Below, in pieces: positions 25,568 to 34,766 of a stretch of DNA of 64,000 bases; positions within the stretch are counted from its first letter, which is position 1; each line of letters begins with the position of its first letter. Where the stretch lies: NCBI GenBank assembly GCA_965202955.1, contig OZ241871.1, forward strand, positions 124,001-188,000. Reading direction: 5' to 3'. The position numbers were made by a program, and so were the translations under genes. Origin of the DNA: Bin5 sp034422415 (GTDB lineage Bacteria; Chloroflexota; Anaerolineae; Caldilineales; Caldilineaceae). Below the pieces are notes generated by a model. The model saw only the letters and a list, made by a program, of their open reading frames with translations, was not told where the DNA came from and did not search any database.

Positions 25568-27322
25568 CTAGTGCTCACTGATGTAAGCCAAGGGCTCCGT
25601 CCAGATGCTGTACATCTGCTGCTGGTTGTTCCAGCGAATGTTGTTGACCCACGCCCGGCTCTTCGATGCGAATGGCCAGATCCACAGAGGCAGAATGACA
25701 TAATCGGAGAGCGCTTCCATCTCCGCTTCGACTAGGGCCTCGCAATAGCGGGGATTGTCGGGAAGCAACTGCTGAGCCTCTTCGATGAGCGCGTCTACCG
25801 CCTCGTTCTTGTAGCCGTCCATCCACGGCTTTTTGGCCTGCTGCGACTCAGAATGCCAAAGCGAATACATGAAGTTGGCCTGGTCCGGTATGAAGAAGGC
25901 GGCGCTGATGCGTTTGAGGGCCACTGTTTCATCTGACGTCAGATGCTCCAAACTGGTGACGATCTGCACGTCGGTGATGTTCAGATTCACGCGCCACTGC
26001 TCAACGATGGCCTCCACCACGTTTACCATCACAGGCCAGGTCGTGTTGGTCGTAATGCGGATTGGGGGAAGTGCTTCTGCGCTCCCGTACGATGAGTCTG
26101 CGAGGGCGGCTCTGGCGCGCTCAGCATCAAAGGTCAGGAACTCGCTCTTCTCGTTCGTGTAGCAGGGCAGCGACTCGTTCAGGCCGCGTATCCAAGCGTG
26201 CAGATCGGGGTTGATAGGCTTGATGACGGCGTCGACGATCGTTTCGTAATCAACGGAATGGATCAACGCCTCGCGGACTTTCGGGTCATCGGCCGGCTCG
26301 GTAATGACCGAGAAAAGCAACTCGAAGTAGAGCGGCAAGTGCTGACTCCTGATCTTGACCTGGTCTTCTCCCAAACGCTTGATGATCGGAAAAACCGTGT
26401 CGTCACCGCACCAGCAGTCATCGGCCTCGCCGGACTCGAAAAGTAGACCGGAGGCAGCGTCATCGCCGGTATTGCGGATAACAATCTTCTCGAGCATTGG
26501 CTCAGTACCCCACCAGTTCGGGTTCTTGACCATCTCAGTCAGGCCCCCTTCGGTATTGTGGGAGGCTAACATGAATGGGCCGGACGAGGTAGGGGTCTTG
26601 TTGAAGTACTCTGGGTCGGCCGCCGCTTCGTCCGCCCTGGCCACGCCAGCCCACTTTGTGGCTAAATGGAATGGGAACAAGCGGTTGGGAGTCGCTAAAT
26701 CATAACGCAGGGTATGCTCGTCAATGACAACAATACCCTCAATTGTTTCCTCATCTCCCGACTGAACCGCACTGAACCCTGTGACGGAACCAATCACGTC
26801 CTGCGGGCGCTCGTGGGGAGGATCAGCCGTCGGCTTGGCGATATAGTTGTACCAGTCCGCTACCTGTTGCGCCGTGATAGGCGTACCGTCGGACCAGACA
26901 GCCTCTTCAACCAACGTGATCGTAAAGCTTGTGTGGTCCTCGTTGCCCTCGAAAGCCTGACAGTAACCGGGCAACAAATTGAGATCTTCGTCCAGATTGA
27001 AGCAGGGCTGGTACAGCACATGGGTCCATGTCTGGTGCTCACCACCGGCATAGAGCGGGGATGGCGCCGGCCACTTGCGCGCCCATGTGGTCGTAAAGGT
27101 CTGGTCGGTCGCTGCGTCAGCATATTCTTCGACCGGGCCAGGCGTAGGCGTCACGACTTCCTCGGCTTCTTCGACGGCCTCCAACTTTTCCTCTGACTGG
27201 GCTTCACGAGGCACTTCGGCGTCTTGTGGTGCTGCAGGACAGGCTGAAAGGGCCAGCGAAACAATGATCAGGATCCCTACTACTCGAAACGAACGACGGA
27301 AAACTGCGATTGCTATACGCAT
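25568..27322 (-). CDS. ABC transporter substrate-binding lipoprotein, SBP family 5
   Basis: 584 residues from ATG at 27322, with GAGGAGG ten bases upstream. The signal peptide ends in a lipobox-like LSAC, followed by a long acidic Glu-rich linker (about residues 32-70). The mature part is a family-5 (OppA/DppA-like) protein, with FTITLVEEAVWSDGTPITAQQVADWYNYI as the clearest signature. It is the receptor for the OppBC-like permeases downstream. With the GH127-like gene upstream, an oligosaccharide ligand is plausible. Confidence 0.9.
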   Translation of the reverse strand: MRIAIAVFRRSFRVVGILIIVSLALSACPAAPQDAEVPREAQSEEKLEAVEEAEEVVTPTPGPVEEYADAATDQTFTTTWARKWPAPSPLYAGGEHQTWTHVLYQPCFNLDEDLNLLPGYCQAFEGNEDHTSFTITLVEEAVWSDGTPITAQQVADWYNYIAKPTADPPHERPQDVIGSVTGFSAVQSGDEETIEGIVVIDEHTLRYDLATPNRLFPFHLATKWAGVARADEAAADPEYFNKTPTSSGPFMLASHNTEGGLTEMVKNPNWWGTEPMLEKIVIRNTGDDAASGLLFESGEADDCWCGDDTVFPIIKRLGEDQVKIRSQHLPLYFELLFSVITEPADDPKVREALIHSVDYETIVDAVIKPINPDLHAWIRGLNESLPCYTNEKSEFLTFDAERARAALADSSYGSAEALPPIRITTNTTWPVMVNVVEAIVEQWRVNLNITDVQIVTSLEHLTSDETVALKRISAAFFIPDQANFMYSLWHSESQQAKKPWMDGYKNEAVDALIEEAQQLLPDNPRYCEALVEAEMEALSDYVILPLWIWPFASKSRAWVNNIRWNNQQQMYSIWTEPLAYISEH

Positions 27323-27436
27323 TTTCTTGCCTCCTCGGTACGAGCTAGAACTCCCAATTGCCTTGTCGACCGATCAAGCTGCCTACTCTTTCTTACGCTT
27401 GGCATACCTCCTTTCTTCCTGCCATTGGGTCCGCAG

Positions 27437-29617
27437 CTACACGGCGGGACTCTTGTAAACAGGCAGCCAGACGCGAAAAGGAGCCGGCTTGAGCTGCACC
27501 GCCCCTATCCCGGTCTGATCGTAGTCCGGGTCCTCGACTTCATTGCCCATCGCCGCCAACGGCTCCAGCTGGACCGACTTATCCTGCCCGGCACTATCCA
27601 CCAGCACGGTCTGCACCGTTCCATCGGCAAGCGGTTGAATCATTGGCGCATTATCTTTGAAAAAGACAGTCCGCAGCGGCACTCTTCCCCCTCCGGCCTC
27701 GATGGCGCCATCCAGAAAGGTGATGTTGCCGTCGCACCCTATGATCCGCACGTCGCGCCAGCGCCCTAACCCCGGCGGAACGTCGCTGCCCGGCGACCGC
27801 ACCTCCAGCGTAGCCTTGCGCGCGCCGTCCAGCGGAAGCTCAACGTAGTTGCTGAAGCTCTGCGCCTTGTAGGTCCCGCTGTCGTAGACCAGCCCCCCGT
27901 CCAGGTAGACCTGAAAGGAAAGACCGGCTGAACCCGGAGACAGGGCGGCGTTGGAATGAACGGCTATCAGGCGGTCGGCGTCGGCCGGCAGGTCCAAGCC
28001 GGCGCGCGAGATACTGTCCGCCTGCTCAACGTCCACGGCTACCGTCTGTGAACGAAGGCCAAAGTCTCCCAGTTCCTCCTCACGCAGCGCATACACCCAT
28101 GGGCCGCTGCGCACCGCGCCCACAGAGTTGCCCATGGACCCAATCGTGATGCCGGCGCCGCAGCCGCGAACATCCAGGCCGTAACGAGACTTGAAATCAA
28201 CCTGCACGGTCATGCCCGGCCGCCAGTCCCGTTGAACTGCCAGGCTGCCATCGGCCTGCCGCTGCGCACCCTCGACCGCGATCTCGTCGCTCCAGGGCGG
28301 ACAACGCAGACAGAGCGCATACTCGCCCTTGGTCGCCTGTCCGCATCTGATCACCGCCGCGCTCATGTCGCGCGCCGGCTCAATAGCCAGATGGGCTGTG
28401 CCGCGGGCCGTTCTGACCTGGGCTTCCAGCGGAACATACAGGTTGACCGCAGCCCTGTCGCCCTCAGCCGTCAACGCGTAGCGGAGCCCATCCACAAGAC
28501 AGCGCGGTCCGTGATGCGAACAGCAGAAATCCCACACACAACCGGCGTCGCCCCACAGACTGCGATGGCCGCACCATCCGCCGTTGGATGCGAAGTCGAA
28601 CAGCTGGTGGTTGAAAAAGATGAGCTCCGCCATCTCCAGGAAGCGGCTCTCGCCTGTCGCCCGGTACAACTCAAAGCTCAGCATCATCCAATCGGAGACT
28701 GTGCAGGTCTCGTCGATCTTGTCCCGCCCTTCCTTATCGCCGCTGAAAAACAGTTCGTCGCGGTCCTCGGTGACCGGCTGGCGGCTCCGCTCGCTGGCAA
28801 TGAGCCACTCTTGCACGCCTCCGCAAATGTGGGCTTTCGTGTCGCGAATCCACTCCCAGAACAAGACCGCCTTCTGCAGGATCTCGTCATCACCCGTGCT
28901 TTCCCACAGGGTCAGCAAGCCGCGATAAATGTGGATCAAAATGTGGAAGTTACCCGTGATGGCGTCGAAGTCCTGACACGAACTGAGAACCTCAACCTGA
29001 TCAAAGACGGCCCGTGCATAGTCGAGCGCGCGGCGGTCCCCTGTCTGATCGTAGTAGCTGGGAAAGATGTCGAGCGAGAAGAACCAGCGGTAGCCCTGAT
29101 TCATCGGCACCAAAGTATCAGGACGTACCTGTGAGCGGCCCGAAGCAGGAGGAATATAGGTGTTGTTCTGCTTGGGACGCACAGCAGCGCCGTTCGCGGG
29201 AGATACATTTGCCATGAAGAACCCAACAGCCCGTGTCGCGGCCTCCAATGCCGACGGATGGTCGAACGTGCGGTGCGTCTCCAGCAGCGCATTGGCTATC
29301 TGCAACGTCCCCCCGTACTCGGACTGAGTGTAGTTGTGGCCGAAAAAGCCGTTCGGCGACTGGAATTCAATCAACCGGTCGACCACCTCCATTATCCCTG
29401 AATCCAGGTCCTGGAACTGGGGCATACGGTGATAGTGCGCCATCCCGTCGAGCCAGCGGCCAACGAAGTCGCCGCCGTAAGCCCAACCGTTTGGGTCGGC
29501 GTGAAAATCGCGAAAGAGTCGCTCCTTGGGCATCGACACCAGGTGGCTTACGGAACACGTCACAATCTCATTAAGCCCCATGCGTGGCAAAACCTTCCCA
29601 TAGCTTGCCGGATTCAT
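27437..29617 (-). CDS. GH127-like glycoside hydrolase (beta-L-arabinofuranosidase family) with C-terminal NPCBM-like domain
   Basis: 726 residues from ATG at 29617 (GAGGAG upstream). The all-alpha toroid of the GH127/DUF1680 superfamily is indicated by PNGFFGHNYTQSEYGGTLQIANALLETH and by the zinc-cysteine active-site elements: ETC near residue 303 and CC in WDFCCSHH near residue 365, matching the Glu-x-Cys and Cys-Cys ligands of HypBA1. The C-terminal part from about residue 530 (AVHSNAALSPGSAGLSFQVY, then a jelly-roll pattern) resembles NPCBM modules. No signal peptide, so it acts in the cytoplasm, on imported saccharides. Exact linkage specificity is not certain. Confidence 0.8.
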   Translation of the reverse strand: MNPASYGKVLPRMGLNEIVTCSVSHLVSMPKERLFRDFHADPNGWAYGGDFVGRWLDGMAHYHRMPQFQDLDSGIMEVVDRLIEFQSPNGFFGHNYTQSEYGGTLQIANALLETHRTFDHPSALEAATRAVGFFMANVSPANGAAVRPKQNNTYIPPASGRSQVRPDTLVPMNQGYRWFFSLDIFPSYYDQTGDRRALDYARAVFDQVEVLSSCQDFDAITGNFHILIHIYRGLLTLWESTGDDEILQKAVLFWEWIRDTKAHICGGVQEWLIASERSRQPVTEDRDELFFSGDKEGRDKIDETCTVSDWMMLSFELYRATGESRFLEMAELIFFNHQLFDFASNGGWCGHRSLWGDAGCVWDFCCSHHGPRCLVDGLRYALTAEGDRAAVNLYVPLEAQVRTARGTAHLAIEPARDMSAAVIRCGQATKGEYALCLRCPPWSDEIAVEGAQRQADGSLAVQRDWRPGMTVQVDFKSRYGLDVRGCGAGITIGSMGNSVGAVRSGPWVYALREEELGDFGLRSQTVAVDVEQADSISRAGLDLPADADRLIAVHSNAALSPGSAGLSFQVYLDGGLVYDSGTYKAQSFSNYVELPLDGARKATLEVRSPGSDVPPGLGRWRDVRIIGCDGNITFLDGAIEAGGGRVPLRTVFFKDNAPMIQPLADGTVQTVLVDSAGQDKSVQLEPLAAMGNEVEDPDYDQTGIGAVQLKPAPFRVWLPVYKSPAV

Positions 29618-29631
29618 CAGAACTCCTCAAA

Positions 29632-30357
29632 TCACTCGATTCCCAGGAGGCGCGCGAGGTTGCCCCCGAGCACCAGGCCCTCTGCCTCGTCGCCCAGTCC
29701 GAGCCGTCGAATCGACTCGACCGCGTAATCCATCGGCACGCCAGGTCCGTTCGAGGCGAAACAGATCCGCTCGGGACCGAGCTCTTGCACCGCCCGCATG
29801 ATGAAGAGCGGTTCGGCAACCGTGTTGGTACCGAGACGTACATTGGGAAAGACCTTGGCAACCTCAATCGCCTCGCTTACGCCGTCGCGGTAGCCCATGT
29901 GCTCCATGATGATAGGCAGTTCGGGATAGCGCGCGGCCACCAGACCAATTTGGGCGGGCGTGCTGTGGCGGGCGCCGGAATGGATGTTTACCACAAGCCC
30001 TAGTTCACGCGCCTTGTGCAGCACCGGCAGCGGCGCCTGGCCGAAGATCTCATAGTTGCACGCAACCGACATCAGCTTGAGAATCGGCATGCCCCACACC
30101 GTCGCCGCCGTCTCCAGCTCCTCGACCGCAGGCGTACCATGCAACGGATTGATCTGGCAGCAGCCGATTAGACGCGGCTCGTCCTGAACGAATTCCGCCA
30201 GCCCGCTGTTGTTGGGATTCGGAATGGGGCCGGCGATGAGAACGACATAGTCAATGCCGCCCATGTCGGCGTCCTCCAGAATCTCTTTAACGCCATAGAC
30301 TTTGCCATTCACAGCCTGATCTTCTGTCCAGTAGTATTCAAAATCAATTCGCTTCAT
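29632..30357 (-). CDS. Amidohydrolase_2-like TIM-barrel protein with altered metal ligands
   Basis: 241 residues from ATG at 30357, preceded by GGAAAGAG; the ORF is open further upstream but lacks a better start. The fold resembles ACMSD-like amidohydrolases: NIHSG and MEHMG carry two His ligands, and the C-terminal helix GLGDEAEGLVLGGNLARLLGI is typical. The usual N-terminal HxH is replaced by FEYYW, and the late Asp (GSDxP in relatives) is Asn in FASNGPG. It may bind metal differently or be non-catalytic. It lies 14 bases before the GH127-like gene and is probably cotranscribed. Confidence 0.7.
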   Translation of the reverse strand: MKRIDFEYYWTEDQAVNGKVYGVKEILEDADMGGIDYVVLIAGPIPNPNNSGLAEFVQDEPRLIGCCQINPLHGTPAVEELETAATVWGMPILKLMSVACNYEIFGQAPLPVLHKARELGLVVNIHSGARHSTPAQIGLVAARYPELPIIMEHMGYRDGVSEAIEVAKVFPNVRLGTNTVAEPLFIMRAVQELGPERICFASNGPGVPMDYAVESIRRLGLGDEAEGLVLGGNLARLLGIE

Positions 30358-30677
30358 GGTCAACTCTTTCCTGCTCTCTTGTTTCAGACGCCGAACGCAA
30401 ACCTTGCCCCGCTCGAATAGACACGACCTTGAGCAAACCGGCGAGCTCGACCTCCAAGCCTGTTTTGTATGACGCAAATAAGGTTGCCAGCCTTCATAGA
30501 GCCTGATCCTTCCACGTGATAGTATGGATTGAGGCAACAATTCAAGCCGTCGGCGTTACGATGGCCCGGATTCTCGCCGTCCAATCGGAAAGATTTCTGG
30601 CCGGCAGACGTCCGTGCATCCTTTCAATGCCGATTCTATCAAGCCTTCCAAGTGGGAAGGACAAGAATACGCTCTAT

Positions 30678-30706
30678 ATCATAGTTCCCCATCGTGGCGG
30701 TGTCAA
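30678..30706 (-). promoter_or_regulatory. Consensus-like promoter for the amidohydrolase-GH127-Opp operon
   Basis: On the minus strand, TTGACA (30706-30701) and TATGAT (30683-30678) have a 17-base spacer. The transcript would begin near 30671 and carry a leader of about 313 bases. A CCTTCC/GGAAGG hairpin (30644-30649 with 30655-30660) lies just inside it. Confidence 0.7.
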
Positions 30707-30964
30707 CAGAAAGAATAGCACGCCTCAGGGCGATTGCATCTAATCGGGTCAAGACCCCGCGACATTACCTGATTCGAGCCCAACTTCGAAAAAACGCCGA
30801 GAACAGTGCAAATCATAGTGCGCGGTCGCGAATTCTTTAGGTTTTCGGCGACTGGCGATCGGTTTTTCAGCCGAAAACGAATGGCAATTGGTAGGGGCAC
30901 CCCTTGTGGGTTATTCTGGCGTCCAGAGTTAGATGCGATTGCCATGTTCCCGGCCCGCCAGCAT

Positions 30965-30993
30965 TTGACATGGCGAACGGGTCGGCGTATACT
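30965..30993 (+). promoter_or_regulatory. Consensus promoter of the trp/aro operon
   Basis: TTGACA at 30965-30970 and TATACT at 30988-30993 with a 17-base spacer, close to a perfect sigma70 promoter. Transcription would start near 31000, directly at the T-box leader. Confidence 0.85.
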
Positions 30994-30999
30994 GCGGCC

Positions 31000-31396
31000 C
31001 AACAACCAAACGAGAAAGACCGCGAACCGGAAGAGTAACGCCCAGAGCGGGTTCCAGAGAGCCCCGGAACGGTGGAAACGGGGCAACAGCGCAGGGTGTG
31101 AATGGGCCGGGGAGTTGGCCGGTGAACAGTGACAGCTGCAAACAGTGTGAACGGTAGGATCTGTCCGCACAGCACTGACCACACAGCTCTTACCACACAG
31201 TAGCCGGTCCCGGAGACGCCACCGTTATCAGGGCGCCGCGGCCCAGCCAGTGACGAAGACCCCAAACTGACTGGCCGCGATGAGTGAGACTGGTGCAGGC
31301 TTCCCTTGCGTTTCATGCAGGGGATTTTTTGTTCCCAGCAGGTACCGGTCTAACAAGGGTGGCACCGCGGGCGTCCCAAGAGACCTCGTCCCCTGG
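31000..31396 (+). ncRNA. T-box riboswitch, tRNA-Trp specific
   Basis: The T-box core AAGGGTGGCACCGCGG is at 31355-31370 and the 3' partner CTCGTCCC follows at about 31386-31393. Stem I shows AGAGAG at 31056-31061 and GGTGGAA at 31071-31077, and the specifier loop GTGTGAATGGGC places TGG (Trp) at 31103-31105. The core reads TGGC, which pairs with a GCCA tRNA end, fitting the G discriminator common in bacterial tRNA-Trp. A hairpin with six Us (31303-31330) precedes the core. It should induce the operon when uncharged tRNA-Trp accumulates. No U-tract follows the core, so the mode of output is unclear. Confidence 0.9.
31303..31330 (+). terminator. Terminator-like hairpin with U6 inside the T-box leader, before the core
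   Basis: CCCTTGC at 31303-31309 pairs with GCAGGGG at 31317-31323 (one G-U), followed by A and six Ts. It sits where stem III of T-box leaders lies. It could be just stem III, or a genuine early terminator. Confidence 0.5.
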
Positions 31397-31477
31397 CGTT
31401 GGCAGAAATGCCGCGCTGGGGGATGTTCTATTTCCGGGGTGGAGCTCCGCCGGAATACAGTGAGAAAGGAAGGTACA

Positions 31478-33019
31478 ATGGCAACCTACAGCCCTACGCT
31501 GGAGGAAGTAAAGGAGCTGGCGGCCTGCGGCAACACGATCCCCGTCTTCCGCGAGTTGCCCGCCGATCTAGAAACGCCCGTTTCCGTCTACCTCAAGCTG
31601 CGCAACGGCGGCCCTTCCTTCCTGCTGGAGTCCGTCGAAAAGGGAGAGCAGGTGGGCCGCTACAGCTTCCTCGGCGTCCGGCCGCCGCTGACCCTATGCG
31701 CCCGCGGAGACCAGCTCGTCGTCGGAACAGGCGACGGCGCCGAGCTGGAACGGCGCCGCGGCGATCCCTTTGCCGCCGTCCGCAGCCTGCTGGCCGAGCG
31801 CCGGCCCGTCGAGGTCCCGGGACTGCCACGCTTCTCCGGCGGCGCCGTCGGCTACTTCGGCTACGACACCGTTCGCTTCATCGAACGCCTGCCGCTGACC
31901 GCCCAACAGAAGCTGGAAATCCCCGATATGCTGTTGCTCTTCAGCGACAACCTGGTCGTCTTCGATCACGTCCAGCACAAGCTCCTCGTCATCGCCAACA
32001 TGCGCATCCAGGCGAATGGCGCGCCGGCAGGCCAGGAGATCCGAGTTGCCTATGACGACGCGGTCGCTCGCATCGACGCTATCGTCAGTGACCTGCGCCA
32101 GCCCTCCGCCCACCCGAAGAACCCACCCGTAGACAGCCGCGTCGATTGGCGCAGCAACTTCACCCAGGACGAGTACGAGGAGATTGTGCGGCGGGCCAAA
32201 GAGTACATCGCCGCCGGCGACATCTTCCAGGTGGTGCCGAGCCAGCGCCTCAGCCGCGCAACCGACGCAGAGCCGTTCGCCATCTACCGCGCCTTGCGCA
32301 TGTTGAACCCTTCCCCCTATATGTACTTCCTGGAGTTCAACGACATGGCCGGGCTCAACGAGGCCCCCGGCAGCAGTGAACCGCTCTGGATTATCGGCTC
32401 CAGCCCAGAAATGCACGTCAGGCTCGAAGACGGACGCGCCTTCCTCCACCCCATCGCCGGCACCCGCTGGCGCGGCCAGACGCCGGCCGAGGACGACGCG
32501 CTCGCCGAGGGGCTCCTGAACGACCCCAAGGAACGGGCCGAACACGTGATGCTCGTCGACCTCGGGCGCAACGACCTGGGACGCGTATGCCAATACGGTA
32601 GCGTCCAGGTGCCCGAGATGATGGTGATCGAACGCTACAGCCACGTAATGCACATCGTCAGCGACGTGCAGGGCCAGCTTGCCGATGGCCACGATGCCAT
32701 CAGCCTGCTCAAGGCCACCTTCCCCGCCGGCACTGTCAGCGGCGCGCCCAAAGTGCGGGCGATGGAGATCATCGAAGAGCTCGAAGGCCTCCGCCGCGGA
32801 CTTTACGCCGGCGCCGTGGGCTACATCGACTACGACGGCACCATGGACACCTGCATCGCCATCCGCACAATCGTCATGCAGGGCAAGACCTGCCATCTGC
32901 AGGCCGGCGGCGGAATCGTCGCCGACAGCGACCCCACCTATGAATGGCACGAGACGCTGAACAAGGCCAAGGCCTTATCCGCCGCTGTGCAGCGGGCCGA
33001 AGAAGGATTCGGAAACTGA
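31478..33019 (+). CDS. trpE: Anthranilate synthase component I
   Basis: 513 residues from ATG 31478, which has AAAGGAAGG at 31465-31473; the ORF extends upstream into the T-box and that part is not coding. TrpE catalyses chorismate plus glutamine-derived ammonia to anthranilate with TrpG. The Trp feedback-site element LLES is present (SFLLESVEKG), as are HPIAGTRWRG, DLGRNDLGRV and GTVSGAPKVRAMEIIEELE of the chorismate-binding domain. First gene of the plus-strand operon, under T-box control. TrpG lies two genes downstream. Confidence 0.97.
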   Translation: MATYSPTLEEVKELAACGNTIPVFRELPADLETPVSVYLKLRNGGPSFLLESVEKGEQVGRYSFLGVRPPLTLCARGDQLVVGTGDGAELERRRGDPFAAVRSLLAERRPVEVPGLPRFSGGAVGYFGYDTVRFIERLPLTAQQKLEIPDMLLLFSDNLVVFDHVQHKLLVIANMRIQANGAPAGQEIRVAYDDAVARIDAIVSDLRQPSAHPKNPPVDSRVDWRSNFTQDEYEEIVRRAKEYIAAGDIFQVVPSQRLSRATDAEPFAIYRALRMLNPSPYMYFLEFNDMAGLNEAPGSSEPLWIIGSSPEMHVRLEDGRAFLHPIAGTRWRGQTPAEDDALAEGLLNDPKERAEHVMLVDLGRNDLGRVCQYGSVQVPEMMVIERYSHVMHIVSDVQGQLADGHDAISLLKATFPAGTVSGAPKVRAMEIIEELEGLRRGLYAGAVGYIDYDGTMDTCIAIRTIVMQGKTCHLQAGGGIVADSDPTYEWHETLNKAKALSAAVQRAEEGFGN

Positions 33020-33073
33020 ACGATGCGGTTGAAATCCACGTCTACCAAGATATTGCATGCCCGGGAGTAATCC

Positions 33074-34129
33074 ATGACAACCAAAAAACGAATCCTCACC
33101 GGCGACCGTCCCACCGGCAAACTGCATCTCGGCCACTACGTCGGCAGCCTGCAGTACCGCCTCGCTTTCCAGGAAGAGTACGAATGTCTCTTCATCATCG
33201 CCGACCTCCATATGCTGACCACCAAGCCGACCAAGGAGGACGTCGCCCAAATCGGCCAGAACGCGCGCGACATCGTGCTCGACCACCTAGCCATCGGGAT
33301 CGACCCGCAAAAGACCTCCTTCTACCTCCAGTCGGCCGTGCACGAGATCTACGAAATGCACCTCATCCTCAGCGGCATGGTCACAGTCGAACGCCTGCAG
33401 CAGCTGCCCACCATCAAAGACATGGCCGCCGCCGCCGGCATGGAGCAGATGCCCTACAGCCTGCTCGGCTATCCCGTCCTGCAGGCCGCTGACATCCTCA
33501 TGCCGCGCGCCCATCTCGTGCCCGTCGGCAAGGACAACGAGTCCCACATCGAGATTAGCCGCCAGATCGCCCGACGATTCAACAACGCCTACGCTGAAGT
33601 CTTCCCCCTGCCGGACGCCTACATCGTCGGCGGCACGCTCGTCGGCACCGACGGCCAGGCCAAAATGAGCAAGAGCCTGGGCAACGCGATTCTGCTCAGC
33701 GACGACTCCGCCACTGTCAGAAAAAGTGTTATGAGCATGTACACCGACCCCAATCGCATCCGCGCCGACATCCCCGGCACCGTCGAAGGCAATCCGGTAT
33801 TCAGCTACCATGAAACCTTCAACCCCGACAAAACCGAAGTGGAGGATCTCAAGAGCCGCTATCGCGAAGGCGCCGTCGGCGACGTCGAGGTAAAGACCAA
33901 ACTGTACAACGCGCTCGAAGCCTTCCTCGAACCGATCCGTGAGCGCCGCGCCTTCTTCGAGGAGCAGACCGGCTACACCGATCAGCTCATCTATGAAGGC
34001 ACCCAGCGCGCGCAGGAGCAGGCGCGGCAAACGCTTATGGAGATGAAGAAGGCAATGGGCCTGACCGGCGTCTGGAACCGCATTCGCCGCGCCAATGAGC
34101 GCCGTCAAAAGCGGCTGACCAAAGCTTAG
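33074..34129 (+). CDS. trpS: Tryptophanyl-tRNA synthetase
   Basis: 351 residues from ATG 33074. Class I signatures are PTGKLHLGHYVGSL (HIGH-type motif) and AKMSKSLGNAI (KMSKS). It charges tRNA-Trp, so its placement behind a Trp T-box links synthetase dosage and biosynthesis to the same signal. Located between trpE and trpG, an unusual place for it, and the 54-base spacing to trpE suggests cotranscription. Confidence 0.97.
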   Translation: MTTKKRILTGDRPTGKLHLGHYVGSLQYRLAFQEEYECLFIIADLHMLTTKPTKEDVAQIGQNARDIVLDHLAIGIDPQKTSFYLQSAVHEIYEMHLILSGMVTVERLQQLPTIKDMAAAAGMEQMPYSLLGYPVLQAADILMPRAHLVPVGKDNESHIEISRQIARRFNNAYAEVFPLPDAYIVGGTLVGTDGQAKMSKSLGNAILLSDDSATVRKSVMSMYTDPNRIRADIPGTVEGNPVFSYHETFNPDKTEVEDLKSRYREGAVGDVEVKTKLYNALEAFLEPIRERRAFFEEQTGYTDQLIYEGTQRAQEQARQTLMEMKKAMGLTGVWNRIRRANERRQKRLTKA

Positions 34130-34155
34130 AATCGAAGCTTGGAAAGGATCGGGCA

Positions 34156-34752
34156 ATGATCGCGGTCATCGACAATTACGACAGTTTCACGTACAATCTG
34201 GTTCAGTTTCTGGGCGAAATCGTGCGGGAGACCCCCTTGCCAGGTGGCGAGGAGGCGAACCGCATCAACGTCTGGCGCAACGACGCCATCGAGGTCGAAG
34301 AGCTGATGGAACAGCAGCCGAGCCGCGTCATCATCAGCCCCGGGCCGGGAACGCCCCAGGAAGACAGCGGCGTCAGCAACGACGTCATTCGCCATCTGGG
34401 CGACCGCACACCAATCCTCGGCGTCTGTCTCGGGCAGCAGTGCATCGGGCATGTCCACGGCGGCGCCGTCATACGCGCCCCCAGGCTGATGCATGGCAAG
34501 GTCAGCCCGATCCATCACAGCGGCGGCCCCCTCTTCGAGGGCATCCCAAGTCCCTTTACCGCGACCCGCTACCACAGCCTTATCGTCGAAGAGCCGCTGC
34601 CGCCCGACCTGGTAGCGACCGCACACACGGTCGAGGGCGAGTTGATGGGCGTCCAACATCGCACCAAGCCGATCTTCGGCGTACAGTTCCACCCCGAAAG
34701 CATCCTGACCCAGTACGGGCACGACCTGCTGCGGAATTTCCTGGGTATCTGA
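34156..34752 (+). CDS. trpG: Anthranilate synthase component II (glutamine amidotransferase)
   Basis: 198 residues from ATG 34156. Class I amidotransferase triad: Cys in GVCLGQQCIGHV, His and Glu in FHPES. IDNYDSFTYNLVQFLG is the usual N terminus. It supplies ammonia to TrpE and may also serve a PabB elsewhere, because the family is shared; no pabB is seen here. Starts 26 bases after trpS. Confidence 0.95.
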   Translation: MIAVIDNYDSFTYNLVQFLGEIVRETPLPGGEEANRINVWRNDAIEVEELMEQQPSRVIISPGPGTPQEDSGVSNDVIRHLGDRTPILGVCLGQQCIGHVHGGAVIRAPRLMHGKVSPIHHSGGPLFEGIPSPFTATRYHSLIVEEPLPPDLVATAHTVEGELMGVQHRTKPIFGVQFHPESILTQYGHDLLRNFLGI

Positions 34753-34766
34753 GCGTCAGAACAGAC

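Noticed and set aside
27316..27405. 30-codon minus-strand ORF just before the family-5 receptor gene, ending across its start codon
   Set aside because: Its GGAGG is only one base before the ATG, too close for normal initiation, and the peptide shows no pattern.
34440..34766. N-terminal extension of the kinase-like gene into trpG
   Set aside because: It overlaps trpG in another frame; the family N terminus begins at the ATG at 34767.
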